From assembly GCA_934644775.1 (NCBI GenBank), contig CAKUDB010000009.1:21274-85273 (forward strand): a stretch of DNA of 64,000 nucleotides, in the 5' to 3' direction. The notes beneath the pieces are model-generated. The model searched no databases, was not told the origin of the DNA, and was given only the letters and a program-made list of their open reading frames with translations. This document shows positions 43,246 to 52,592 of this stretch, piece after piece. How positions within the stretch are numbered: position 1 is the stretch's first letter; each line of letters opens with the position of its first letter. Made by a program: the position numbers and the translations under genes. Origin of the DNA: an uncultured bacterium. Lineage in GTDB: Bacteria; Vulcanimicrobiota; Xenobia; Xenobiales; Xenobiaceae.

Positions 43246-44592
43246 TTATTTACATAAATTGCGTTTTTGATATTGACCGCAACCTTGCTTGCCGAGGAAT
43301 TGTCCGTTTTGAATAAGTACTCGCCCGCGTACTATAACAGTTTCTGGCTTGGCAGAAACTTTATGCCCTTCGTAGGGCGACCAGTCGGCTTTTTCGTGTA
43401 ATGTATCGCTGGTAATAGTGTAGGGATCTTGGCTCCAAATCACTATGTCGGCGTCAAAGCCAATTTGCAAAGCCCCTTTATTTTTTAAGCCGACCAGGCG
43501 GGCCGGATTAGTGCAACACACTTCTACCCAGCGATTTAAGCTCATATTGGGCAAATCTTTAATAAGCATAAAGCGAGTCTCTACCGAGCTCAAGCCACCA
43601 GGCACTTTAAAGAAAGCCTCGGGGCGGCTCTTTTCGGCTTGGGTAAAGGGACAATGATCACTAGAAATTGAATCCAAAATACCGCTAACCAAAGCTGCCG
43701 CTAAAGGCTCTTGCTGGCCCTTCTCTCTAATAGGCGGAGAACAAATGGGCAGCGGGCCCATCTTGGCAAAGATAGAGCTATCTAGGCAAGTATAATGGGG
43801 ACAAGTTTCGGCATAGACAACTTGTCCGCGCTGGCGGGCCCGCTCAATTTGGGGCAGATCTTCGGCACAGCTTTGGTGGAAAAGGTAAATATCGGCTCCG
43901 CTAGCGTAGGCAATGTCCAAAACGCGGCGCACCGCTTCACCTTCGGCCCAAGCTGGACGACATAAGGGGTGGTTCTCTGGCCCAGTTTTGCCCTCAGAGG
44001 CGCAGCAGCGGATCAGCTCTTGGATAAAGGGCCAGTTTTCAGCATGGACTACAGGCAAGCCGCCATATTTAGCTATTTCCTTAAAGGAGCGGTAAAGCTG
44101 GCCGTCATCGAGTGTAAAAGCGTAGGCTGTGTAGTGCTTAAAAGTAGGGCAGCCAGCTGCAACGACCGAGCCAATTTCCTCTAGGCGCTCCATATCGTGG
44201 GGCAAAACTGACATATGCAAACTAAAGTCGGTGCAAGCTTGGGTCTGGGCTTCTGCTTGGCGGCGTTTTAAGGCGTCCAGCATACTTTCTTCAGCTTGGG
44301 TTTCCACAAAGTCCATTGTTGTGGTGGTGCCGCCGAAAAGAGCCGCTTGGGTACCAGAGGCAAAGTTATCGCTAGTCCAACAACCGCCTACAAAATAACT
44401 CATATGGGCGTGAATATCGACGCCGCCAGGCGTAACTATTTGACCTTTAGCGTCGATTACTTGAGTCTCTTTGTCGGCCAGAAAGCTCAAATCTTGGCCT
44501 AAAGCGCAAATTTTGCCATTGTCGGCAGCCAAATCGCCGTGAAATACTTGGCCGTTAGCTACTAAAAGGCCGTTCTTGATAATAAGCTGCAT
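43246..44592 (-). CDS. Dihydropyrimidinase / hydantoinase-type amidohydrolase
   Basis: Dinuclear-metal amidohydrolase opening cyclic diamides such as dihydropyrimidines or hydantoins. Ligands are visible: HxH in DIHAHM, carboxylated Lys in TFKHYTA, His in VVHAEN and LFHQSCA, and Asp in SSDHCPF. SPPIREK matches the substrate-binding loop of dihydropyrimidinases better than that of allantoinases. Length 448 is normal. Upstream of the small kinase gene in one unit. No other pyrimidine catabolism genes are here, so the physiological substrate is uncertain. Confidence 0.85.
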   Translation of the reverse strand: MQLIIKNGLLVANGQVFHGDLAADNGKICALGQDLSFLADKETQVIDAKGQIVTPGGVDIHAHMSYFVGGCWTSDNFASGTQAALFGGTTTTMDFVETQAEESMLDALKRRQAEAQTQACTDFSLHMSVLPHDMERLEEIGSVVAAGCPTFKHYTAYAFTLDDGQLYRSFKEIAKYGGLPVVHAENWPFIQELIRCCASEGKTGPENHPLCRPAWAEGEAVRRVLDIAYASGADIYLFHQSCAEDLPQIERARQRGQVVYAETCPHYTCLDSSIFAKMGPLPICSPPIREKGQQEPLAAALVSGILDSISSDHCPFTQAEKSRPEAFFKVPGGLSSVETRFMLIKDLPNMSLNRWVEVCCTNPARLVGLKNKGALQIGFDADIVIWSQDPYTITSDTLHEKADWSPYEGHKVSAKPETVIVRGRVLIQNGQFLGKQGCGQYQKRNLCK

Positions 44593-44657
44593 ATCTTCAC
44601 CATCCCTAAGTAGATCGTAGTAATACTTTGCTTAGTTGCCATTCACTAAAAAGTTAA

Positions 44658-44715
44658 AAGCGCCCTCCCCATTAAACTGCCTCGTTAGGACGGAACTTAA
44701 TTGGAAAGGGCGCTT
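44658..44715 (-). terminator. Intrinsic terminator for aspS
   Basis: AAGCGCCCT (44658-44666) and AGGGCGCTT (44707-44715) form a stem. On the minus strand it is followed by TTTTAACTTTTT, immediately after the aspS stop. Confidence 0.75.
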
Positions 44716-44752
44716 GGTAGCTTTCCAGCTTATATCTATCGGTAGCTAAAAA

Positions 44753-46543
44753 CTACAGATCGTACTTTAAGTGGACTAATTTCATCTGCTCATCGGTGAC
44801 TACTACAGGAGCTCCGGTCATTAAATCGACGCCGTTAGTGTTCTTGGGGAAGGCAATAACTTCACGAATAGAAGTTTCACCTACAATAAGAGCGGTCAAG
44901 CGGTCGAGACCTAAAGCAATGCCGGCATGAGGCGGAGCACCGTAACCGAAAGCGTTGAGCAAGAAACCAAATTTGGCTTCGGCTTCTTCCATAGAGAGAC
45001 CGATACATTTTAAGATACGCTCTTGCATAGTGCGCTGGTGGATACGTACGGAACCAGAAGCCAATTCGCAACCGTTGAGCACTAAATCATAAGCAGCGGC
45101 GCGTACTTCCAAGGGGTTGGTCTCCAATTTGTCTGCATCACATGGCAGGGGACTGGTGAAGGGATGGTGCTCGGCTTCGAGACGGTTCTCTTCGTCGTTC
45201 CAGGAGAACATGGGGAAATCGACTATCCAGAGGAACTTAAATTCTTTAGGATCGAGCAAGTTCAAGTGGTTGGCAATATCTAAGCGCACCTTACCCAAGG
45301 CTAAGCTCAACTCTTTGCTAGGGCCTGCAGCCATAACTAAGAGATCGCCCACTTCAGTGCCGCTAGCTTGGCAAATTTGCCTAGCTTTCTCTTCGCCTAA
45401 GAACTTGAGCAAGCTAGATTTGACACCCTCTTCAGTACGGCTAATGAAGAAGAGGCCGGGCAACTTGGCGGCAACGGCAAAATTCTTAAGCAAATCTTGC
45501 TCTTTGCGAGTAGCTTTACCTTGGCCTTTGACAACGAAACCTTTAATGGCTTGACCGGCCTCGATAGCCTGATCTAAAGCGCCAAAACCTGTCTTACCTA
45601 CAACTTCAGTTAAGTTCTGAATAGCCATATTTACGCGCAAATCGGGCTTATCGGAGCCGTATTTTTCAATAGCTTCAGCATAGGGCATACGAAGGAGGTG
45701 CTGGGGAACGGGAATATTGAGCGTCTTTACAAACAAGTGCTGGACGAGGCCTTCAATCATATCGAGCACGTCGTCGCGCTCGACAAAGGACATCTCCATG
45801 TCGATTTGGGTAAACTCGGGCTGTCTATCAGCACGTAAGTCTTCGTCACGGAAGCAGCGGGCAATTTGGAAATAGCGATCCAAGCCGCTGACCATAAGTA
45901 TTTGCTTATAAAGCTGAGGAGACTGGGGTAAAGCGTAGAACTTGCCCGGATTTACTCGGCTAGGTACCAAATAGTCGCGGGCACCTTCGGGAGTAGAAGC
46001 CATCAAAACGGGAGTTTCGATTTCGTAGAAGCCATGATTGTCGAAGTAGTCGCGCACGGCCTTAGTTATACGATGGCGCATAGCCAAGTTGCGTACCATG
46101 CGGGGCTTGCGCAAATCGAGGTAGCGATATTGCATACGCAAGCCTTCGTCGGGAGCCTGATCGTCGGAAATGTGGATCGGCAAGGTTTTGCAAGGGTTGA
46201 AAATATGTAATTCTTCCACATTAACTTCGATATCTTTGGTGGGCAAAGTTTCGTTGGTGGAGGGAACGGCGCGAGGAGCTACTGTACCTACTACGGCAAT
46301 AACAAATTCGTTGCGTAAGTTGCCGGCTTTTTCAAAAACTTCGGGAGTGGCAGACTGGTTGAAAACGCACTGGGTCATGCCGCTGCGGTCGCGCAAATCG
46401 ACAAAGATCAGGCCGCCTAAATCTCGGCGCTTGTCAACCCAGCCCATAAGTACGACTTTTTGACCTGCGTTGGCCAAGCGCAGGGTGCCGCAGTAGTGGG
46501 TGCGTTTCAGACCATTTAAAGGTTCAGGGCTGAATTCAGACAT
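44753..46543 (-). CDS. aspS: Aspartyl-tRNA synthetase
   Basis: Bacterial-type AspRS: N-terminal OB-fold (HYCGTLRLANAGQKVVLMGWVDKRRDLGGLIFVDLRDRSG), class II core with motif 2 FRDEDLRADRQPEFTQID, a GAD insertion domain (about 285-415), and motif 3 GIALGLDRL. 596 residues, normal. ATG with GAGGAGAAG just upstream. A terminator follows directly, so it is likely a single-gene transcript. Together with AsnRS at 3207-4559, no need for the indirect tRNA-Asn pathway is implied. Confidence 0.96.
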   Translation of the reverse strand: MSEFSPEPLNGLKRTHYCGTLRLANAGQKVVLMGWVDKRRDLGGLIFVDLRDRSGMTQCVFNQSATPEVFEKAGNLRNEFVIAVVGTVAPRAVPSTNETLPTKDIEVNVEELHIFNPCKTLPIHISDDQAPDEGLRMQYRYLDLRKPRMVRNLAMRHRITKAVRDYFDNHGFYEIETPVLMASTPEGARDYLVPSRVNPGKFYALPQSPQLYKQILMVSGLDRYFQIARCFRDEDLRADRQPEFTQIDMEMSFVERDDVLDMIEGLVQHLFVKTLNIPVPQHLLRMPYAEAIEKYGSDKPDLRVNMAIQNLTEVVGKTGFGALDQAIEAGQAIKGFVVKGQGKATRKEQDLLKNFAVAAKLPGLFFISRTEEGVKSSLLKFLGEEKARQICQASGTEVGDLLVMAAGPSKELSLALGKVRLDIANHLNLLDPKEFKFLWIVDFPMFSWNDEENRLEAEHHPFTSPLPCDADKLETNPLEVRAAAYDLVLNGCELASGSVRIHQRTMQERILKCIGLSMEEAEAKFGFLLNAFGYGAPPHAGIALGLDRLTALIVGETSIREVIAFPKNTNGVDLMTGAPVVVTDEQMKLVHLKYDL

Positions 46544-46620
46544 ATTCTTCTCCTCTAGCTGCGCTGTAATATTATGGAAAGAGCGACAGCGGTGAAACTA
46601 TAAAAAACTTTTTAAAGGCA

Positions 46621-46657
46621 AAAATAGCTTACGGTTGCTACCAACAGCAGCCGAAGC
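46621..46657 (-). terminator. Intrinsic terminator of the LPS glycosyltransferase operon
   Basis: On the minus strand GCTTCGGCTGCT pairs with AGCAACCGTAAGC around GTTGGT, followed by TATTTTT. It lies 55 bp after the last gene (46712). Confidence 0.75.
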
Positions 46658-46711
46658 CTCAACTTTGCCGAAAGTTCTAAACTTAACCTGCTTCTCCTGC
46701 GTTTTTTTTGC

Positions 46712-47797
46712 TTAAAGCGGACGCTCTTCGACAGCTTCCGAGACGGCCCAAGCCATACTGTCAGTCATAAGCTCGTCTAAGCCATTAAAAATTTTCTCTA
46801 GCGATTTGGCCGGTTCTTCCTTTACTATAGAGCGGTGGGCTACTTGCCAGGGGGCCCATTGTTGAGTATTGAGCACGGCAGTTTTGGGCTCGTATACGGC
46901 TACGACCGGCTTTTTCAAAGCGGCGGCCAAGTGGACGGCTCCCGTGTCTGGCGTCACTATAAAATCGACGCTATTAAAAAGACAAGCCCAAGTGCGGAAG
47001 TTAAGTTCACCCATAAAAGTAATATTATCGACGGTCATCTTTTCTTGGGGAGCCGTCAAAGCCAAGGCTTTCTTCAGATCTTCGGCCAACTTGTGCTCAG
47101 AGGGGCCGTAAGAAATAACTAAGTCGCCGCCGCGAGAAGTCATAATTAAGCCGCTGGCTAAGCGTACCATATTGTTGAGAGTCCAGCCGCAGCTAAGCCA
47201 GTTGTTATGTAATTGCAATAAAACTATGGGCCGTTTCCAGTTTTGGTTCATTTGGTGGGAAGTGGCTTCTTCTTCGGAGCTTAGTTTTAAAGTTAAGGTA
47301 TCGTCTTCGTAGGCCAAGCCCATATTTTTGGCCAATTCGCCCAGTTGCTGTACTTCGTGGGGGATAGGGTGGCCCAAAGCTAGCTCTTTATTTAAGTTCA
47401 TGCCCATGCTCTGGGTTAAATAAAGAGCTTTGCACATAATAGCCGTCAGCGGGCGGCTGGGGTAGAAGTAGCCTACTCTGTATGTAGCTCGAGTAGCGTA
47501 GGCCAATTTGTAGGCACAAGTGCGCGGAGCCAAGCAGACGGTAAGATCGGCTTTCATTTGGCGCAATTGCTCTTCCAGTTGGCGAGTGGGCTTACCTTGG
47601 TAGGAGATAATTTTATCTACAAAGCTGACATTTTCCAATACTGAAGCCGTATAGGAAGGTAAAACGATAGTAATTTCCGCTTGGGGAGCGCCCAGGCGCA
47701 GAGCTTTAAGAAAAGGTGTCGAGAGAATCAGATCGCCTATATGATCCGTCCTAATGACGATAATCTTTTTTATTTCCGACCAGGGAAGGGCTTTCAT
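46712..47797 (-). CDS. GT9 heptosyltransferase-family protein
   Basis: GT-B glycosyltransferase of the heptosyltransferase family (WaaC/WaaF-like), adding sugars to the LPS core at the inner face of the inner membrane. Start motif KKIIVIRTDHIGDLILSTPFLKAL and the ADP-heptose-binding TPDTGAVHLAAALKKPVVAVYEP (about 280-305) are conserved. 361 residues. Third gene of a minus-strand set GT9-GT2-GT9 with a 16-bp gap to GT2. HldE in this window would supply the activated heptose. Exact acceptor unknown. Confidence 0.87.
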   Translation of the reverse strand: MKALPWSEIKKIIVIRTDHIGDLILSTPFLKALRLGAPQAEITIVLPSYTASVLENVSFVDKIISYQGKPTRQLEEQLRQMKADLTVCLAPRTCAYKLAYATRATYRVGYFYPSRPLTAIMCKALYLTQSMGMNLNKELALGHPIPHEVQQLGELAKNMGLAYEDDTLTLKLSSEEEATSHQMNQNWKRPIVLLQLHNNWLSCGWTLNNMVRLASGLIMTSRGGDLVISYGPSEHKLAEDLKKALALTAPQEKMTVDNITFMGELNFRTWACLFNSVDFIVTPDTGAVHLAAALKKPVVAVYEPKTAVLNTQQWAPWQVAHRSIVKEEPAKSLEKIFNGLDELMTDSMAWAVSEAVEERPL

Positions 47798-47813
47798 AAT
47801 ATTTTACTGCTTT

Positions 47814-48701
47814 CTATTGCTGTCCCATAGCTTCTTTAATGCCAGTTACATAATGATATTGATAGACTATCTCCCGAGCCAATTTTACTTTAGGAGCTAG
47901 AGAATCGAGCCAATTTAGGATAAATTTATATTTTGTCAGAAAAGAGTGGGCCAACATAGATAAGGGATTCATACCCATTTGCAAACAAATGCGCAAATCA
48001 TGATATTTGCGATAGAAGCGTACCGTAGAATGGCCAGCTAAACGCATACGCCCTTTTTGCTCTTCAAAACCTACCGGGTGCCAGTGATAATTTATGGCTT
48101 GAGGAGCGTAATAAATCTTATAACCGGCCTTAAGTAAGCGGTAGCCAAGCTCCAAATCTTCATGGCCATAGCCTTGGAAAGCTAAGTCGAATTTTCCCAC
48201 CTGAATTAAAATCTCACGCGGTACCGAGGCGTTGCCCGTCAAAAAATAATGCCAAGGTAAAAGCTTGCGAGTGGCCTTATGGCGCGAATGGGCGGCTGGA
48301 TCCTGGGAAAAGAGCTGATATTCTTCCAAGCTTTTTACTTGTACTTCGTTGCCTACTACCGCTTGGCCGGGATATTGCTCATGATAGCGGGCGTGAGTGG
48401 CTAAAAGATTAGGATCAGCCAGAATATCGGCGTCAGTAAAGAGCACTATTTCACCTTGAGCATTGTCTATGCCGCGATTGCGAGCCCCGCTGCGTCCAGT
48501 ATTGGGGCCAACTAAAAGGCGCAAATTAGGCGCATTTAAGCTTTGCACATACTCGGCGGTGCCGTCGGTGCTGCCCGCATCGCAAAGCAAAATCTCGTAA
48601 TCGTCGGGGTGCATGGTCTGGTTGAGCAGAGTGGGCAGCACTTCCTTAAGCTTGTCAACTCGATTATAGGTAGGAATAACTACGCTGATCTTTACGGACA
48701 T
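47814..48701 (-). CDS. GT2 family glycosyltransferase
   Basis: GT-A glycosyltransferase of 295 residues. Start VKISVVIPTYNRVDKLKEVLPTLL, nucleotide-sugar motif LLCDAGSTDGTAEYV, GARNRGIDNAQGEIVLFTDADI (the DAD metal motif) and the C-terminal catalytic FQGYGHEDLELGYRLLKAGYKI, typical of galactosyl/N-acetylhexosaminyl transferases (ED-E-L pattern). It overlaps the upstream GT9 gene by 10 bp and sits between the two GT9 genes, so an LPS-core or O-antigen role is likely. Confidence 0.88.
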   Translation of the reverse strand: MSVKISVVIPTYNRVDKLKEVLPTLLNQTMHPDDYEILLCDAGSTDGTAEYVQSLNAPNLRLLVGPNTGRSGARNRGIDNAQGEIVLFTDADILADPNLLATHARYHEQYPGQAVVGNEVQVKSLEEYQLFSQDPAAHSRHKATRKLLPWHYFLTGNASVPREILIQVGKFDLAFQGYGHEDLELGYRLLKAGYKIYYAPQAINYHWHPVGFEEQKGRMRLAGHSTVRFYRKYHDLRICLQMGMNPLSMLAHSFLTKYKFILNWLDSLAPKVKLAREIVYQYHYVTGIKEAMGQQ

Positions 48702-49927
48702 ATCTTTTCACAGGCCTCGTATAAATTTTGGCTCAAAGTTTCGTCATCTTGGTTCTTATCCTGCTTTACCACCACTTCGCAAGGGACGCGCCAAGGCTTC
48801 CAGCGAGTTATGTTGCGCTCAGCATTGTCGGCAGGGAAGAAGACTACTTCGGGCAGTTTTACAGTAGCGGCTATGTGAGCCGAGCCGCCATCGGGAGTTA
48901 CTAAAAATAGACAATTTCTAAAAAAAGCGGCAACAATGTATAAATTTCCATTCGAAAAGACAGGTACATTCTCTTCCGCAACCAAGTTTTGTTCTGCTTC
49001 TTTCCCCTTTATCCGGCGCTCGTTTTCTTCTCTAAGGCTGTGTTGCAAATCTTGGGCAAAGGTGTCAACCCAAACCCTATCGTTCGGAGCGCAGGTAAAA
49101 ATAGGCATGTAGCCTCCTTGGCATAACTTCTTATATAGGAGAGCGGCACTTTGCAAAAGCGGCCAATAGGGCGAAAAATGTTGATTTGATGTGTTCTCTT
49201 GAGTAGAGGTGTTGTTCGCAATGTCGGAATGTTCGCGATTTTTGATTAAGGTGCCTATCTCTTGGTTCCAGCGCGGCATAAGTTGAATAGCACATGGGCG
49301 ACAGCTTTTTAATTCTCCTTCTTCAAGGCCAAGAGCTTGGGCCAGAGCTTGACGACCTTGGGCTAGTTGTTCGTCGCCTAGCTTTAATGTTAAATCGGGA
49401 AAATCGGCTTCGGCAGGCACTTTAAGGCCCAATTTTTCCAATAATAAGAAGAAGCGGGCCGTTTGGTGGATCTTCTGATCGAGGCGAGGATTGTTACAGT
49501 AGTAGGCTCGATAGTTGAGTTGCCAAAGTAAGGCCAAGCTCTTTAAAGGCTGGCTCCAACCGGGGAAAAAGCCGCAGCGTACAGGTATGCCACTTTGGTA
49601 AACAGCTGAAAGAGCGTAACCTTTTTCCGTAAAAGAGAGCACGCCATCAAAATGGCCAGATTTGAGAGCTTCTGTCAGTTTAGCTTTAAAGTTAGCTTCT
49701 TTAGGATTTAAAACTATAGTTTGGGCCGTCCCCACAAAGACTGGTGCTCCCAAAGGAGAAGCTATGACTACTACTTCACTTTGAGGGCAAGCTTTAACTA
49801 GAAAACGAATAGCTGGCAAAGACAAAATACTGTCGCCCAGACCGTCTAGAACTACGACGGCTATTCTTTGGGCGTGGGCTAGGGGCGAATTGGTTTGTAG
49901 ATATTGGTTATTATTATTTTCCGACAT
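48692..49927 (-). CDS. GT9-like glycosyltransferase with linker insertion
   Basis: Second GT9/heptosyltransferase-like protein, 411 residues. AVVVLDGLGDSILSLPAIRFLVKACPQ at the N-terminus and TPDGGSAHIAATVKLPEVVFFP near the C-terminus mark the family; GDG/GDS replaces the usual HIGD at the first motif. A polar insertion of about 30 residues (about 230-260, Asn/Thr/Ser-rich) lies between the two Rossmann domains. First gene of the LPS operon, divergent from parC. The start codon region is AT-rich without a strong ribosome site. Confidence 0.8.
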   Translation of the reverse strand: MSENNNNQYLQTNSPLAHAQRIAVVVLDGLGDSILSLPAIRFLVKACPQSEVVVIASPLGAPVFVGTAQTIVLNPKEANFKAKLTEALKSGHFDGVLSFTEKGYALSAVYQSGIPVRCGFFPGWSQPLKSLALLWQLNYRAYYCNNPRLDQKIHQTARFFLLLEKLGLKVPAEADFPDLTLKLGDEQLAQGRQALAQALGLEEGELKSCRPCAIQLMPRWNQEIGTLIKNREHSDIANNTSTQENTSNQHFSPYWPLLQSAALLYKKLCQGGYMPIFTCAPNDRVWVDTFAQDLQHSLREENERRIKGKEAEQNLVAEENVPVFSNGNLYIVAAFFRNCLFLVTPDGGSAHIAATVKLPEVVFFPADNAERNITRWKPWRVPCEVVVKQDKNQDDETLSQNLYEACEKICP

Positions 49928-50157
49928 AGCTGCTCCATTTTTGGGCTATGGCTATTTTTCCCTTTTGCCTAGGCCACTCGTGGTAAAAAAGTTAGACCCT
50001 TAAGGTAAAAGCCAGTAGCCACTAAAACCAAATAGCTGGCCCTAGACCGATCCTGTTAAGCCCTTTTGGCAGGTTTTGCCCAACTGAGTGTAAAACTGCA
50101 ACCGCCCCGCAGCGGCCATAAAGCCATTGCTATAGCCATTTAGGAGTTCTTTTTCAA

Positions 50158-52512
50158 TTGAGTTCACGCAACAATCAGGAAACATTCTCTTTAGGCAGAG
50201 TTATAGAAGCCCCTTTGCAAGAAATAGTGCGTTCCCGCTTTTTAAATTATGCTCTGTCGGTAATTACCGATCGTGCTCTTCCTGACGTTCGCGACGGACT
50301 TAAGCCAGTGCAACGCCGTATCCTCTATGCCATGCACCACGATTTGCATTTAAGCCCAGATAAGAGCACCCTGAAATGTGCTAAAGTTGTAGGTCAAGTG
50401 TTGGGTAGCTACCATCCGCATGGCGACTCAGCTGTATATGAAGCTATGGCCCGTATGGCTCAAGATTGGACTTTGCGTTATCCTTTGGTCTTTGGCCAAG
50501 GTAATTTTGGCTCAATTGATGGCGACGGCCCAGCTGCCTATCGTTACACCGAAGCTAAATTGAGTCCAGTAGCTATAGAATTTGTGGAAGAATTGGGCCA
50601 AGATACGGTCGATTTTATCCCCAACTTTGACGAAAGCACTCCCGAACCCAAGGTTTTGCCCGCTCGTTTGCCGCAAATGTTAGTTAATGGTTGCATGGGT
50701 ATTGCCGTAGGTGTAGCTACAAATATTCCACCTCACAATTTAGGCGAAGTTATGCAGGCTTGCCGAGCCTTAATCGATAATCGTCAGCTAAGTGTGGCTC
50801 AATTATTAACCTATGTTAAGGGGCCTGATTTCCCTACCGGCGGAGAATTGCTCAATAGTCGCCAGAGCTTGGAACAAGTGTATACTTCCGGCCAAGGGGC
50901 TCTCAAAGTGCGTGGCACCTATAAAATCGAAGAAAAGAACAAACGTCAATTCCATATTATCATCGATTCAATTCCTTATATGGTCAATAAAGCGGAACTA
51001 GTCGAAGAAATTGGCAATATTATTATGGCCGGTAAGATTCCCCAGCTCCAAGATGTGCGCGACGAATCGACTACCGATATTCGTATCGTTTTGGAGTGCC
51101 GCCATGACGCCGATCCTACTGCGGTTATGGCCTACTTATTCAAAAATACTAAGCTGCAGAATCAATTTAATGTCAATATGACTTGCCTTACTTCACGTGG
51201 GCCCGAGCGTGTCAATTTGCGCACCGCTTTACTGGAATTTATCGATTTCCGCTTTGAAGTTACGGTACGCCGCCTCAATTACGAAGTGCGTTTATTAAAC
51301 GATCGTATCCATATTTTAGAAGGCTTTGTCAAAGTTTTTGACGCTATTGAAGAGGCTATTGCCATTATTCGCACTTCTTCGGGGCGTGCTTGCGCCAACC
51401 AAGCCTTATGCGAACGCTTTTTGATCGATGAAGTTCAGGCCGACGCTGTTTTGGATTTGCGCCTTTATCGTTTAAGTCAAGATGACGTACTTTTAATTAG
51501 GGACGAGCTGGCCGAAAAGAGAACTAAGCGCGACAATTTAGAGCAACTTTTAGGCGATATGCCTGCTTTATGGACTTTAGTTAAAGAAGAACTGGGCCAA
51601 GTGCGCCGCCGTTTCCTCGATAATCGTCGCACTCAGGTTTTGCGTGAGGGCGCTGAAGAGCTAGTTTATAATGCCGATGATTTTATTGTTGAAGAAAAGA
51701 CAGACGTAGTAGTTACTCGCGACGGTTGGTTGCGCCGGGTGGCTCCAGGTACCGATTCAAGCAAGTTGCGCTTGCGTTTGGAAGATTCGGTCTGGCAAAT
51801 TTTGGAAGGCTCAACCTTAAGTTCTTTAATATTGTTTACCAACTTCGGTATGGCTTATACCATGCCTGTACACGAATTGCCTGGTGGTACACGCGGTTTT
51901 GGTGAGCCAGTTCAAAAGTTCTTCAATTTTAGCGATGGTGAAAAGATTGTGGCCGCTTTCCTTTTTGACAGTCGTAACAGCGAAGTCTGGTCGGCCCCTA
52001 GCGAGGAAGAGCTTCCCAGCCTCCATGCTTTGGCTTTAAGTAGCGACGGCAAGGGAGTGCGTTTTTCCTTCGCTGCCTTTGTAGAGCCTTCCAAAAAGAA
52101 TGGCCGTCGTTATATGCGTTTAAGCGAAGGGGCCCAAGTTATCGCCGTCGAGGCGGTGCGTGGCCGCGAGCACTTAATCGTTTTAACTGTACAAAATCGC
52201 GCTTTAATTTGTCCTATAGCAGAAATAAGCTTTAGTTCAGGTTGTGCCCGCGGCGTCCAGGTTATCAAACTTGAGGAAGAAGACAGAATCGGGGAGACTA
52301 TGGTTGTGAATGGACCCGATCAGGGGCTTATGCTTAGCCGTGTCGGTACTGGTACTCCAGTAGAAGTGTCCTTGCGTAAACAAAAAGCCTGCGCCAGAGG
52401 CGGTAAAGGCACCCTTTTAATTAAGCGTGGCAAGTTGCAATTGCAGCAAAGATTTTATAGCAACGATACTAAAGATGAAATCGAGCCGACTAATAGGGAA
52501 GGGGCGCTATGA
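50158..52512 (+). CDS. parC: Type IIA topoisomerase subunit A, ParC-like
   Basis: DNA-cleaving subunit of a type II topoisomerase. Catalytic Tyr in AYRYTEAKLS, the quinolone region GSYHPHGDSAVYEA, and the tower/coiled-coil dimerisation parts are intact. The C-terminal beta-pinwheel (about 500-784) lacks the canonical Q-R-R-G-G-K-G gyrase box in its first blade; only ARGGKG near the C-terminus recalls it. This favours topoisomerase IV (decatenation) over gyrase. Start TTG with TAGGAG 11 bases upstream. parE follows 80 bp later; this A-then-B order is the reverse of that in many Firmicutes. Confidence 0.85.
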   Translation: MSSRNNQETFSLGRVIEAPLQEIVRSRFLNYALSVITDRALPDVRDGLKPVQRRILYAMHHDLHLSPDKSTLKCAKVVGQVLGSYHPHGDSAVYEAMARMAQDWTLRYPLVFGQGNFGSIDGDGPAAYRYTEAKLSPVAIEFVEELGQDTVDFIPNFDESTPEPKVLPARLPQMLVNGCMGIAVGVATNIPPHNLGEVMQACRALIDNRQLSVAQLLTYVKGPDFPTGGELLNSRQSLEQVYTSGQGALKVRGTYKIEEKNKRQFHIIIDSIPYMVNKAELVEEIGNIIMAGKIPQLQDVRDESTTDIRIVLECRHDADPTAVMAYLFKNTKLQNQFNVNMTCLTSRGPERVNLRTALLEFIDFRFEVTVRRLNYEVRLLNDRIHILEGFVKVFDAIEEAIAIIRTSSGRACANQALCERFLIDEVQADAVLDLRLYRLSQDDVLLIRDELAEKRTKRDNLEQLLGDMPALWTLVKEELGQVRRRFLDNRRTQVLREGAEELVYNADDFIVEEKTDVVVTRDGWLRRVAPGTDSSKLRLRLEDSVWQILEGSTLSSLILFTNFGMAYTMPVHELPGGTRGFGEPVQKFFNFSDGEKIVAAFLFDSRNSEVWSAPSEEELPSLHALALSSDGKGVRFSFAAFVEPSKKNGRRYMRLSEGAQVIAVEAVRGREHLIVLTVQNRALICPIAEISFSSGCARGVQVIKLEEEDRIGETMVVNGPDQGLMLSRVGTGTPVEVSLRKQKACARGGKGTLLIKRGKLQLQQRFYSNDTKDEIEPTNREGAL

Positions 52513-52592
52513 AAAAAAACGTGGGTAGAGCGGCGCTTGTTAGTGGAAAGTAGTCAAGTAGGTTTGGAAGAAGAGTTGGGAGTGAGGCGGAA

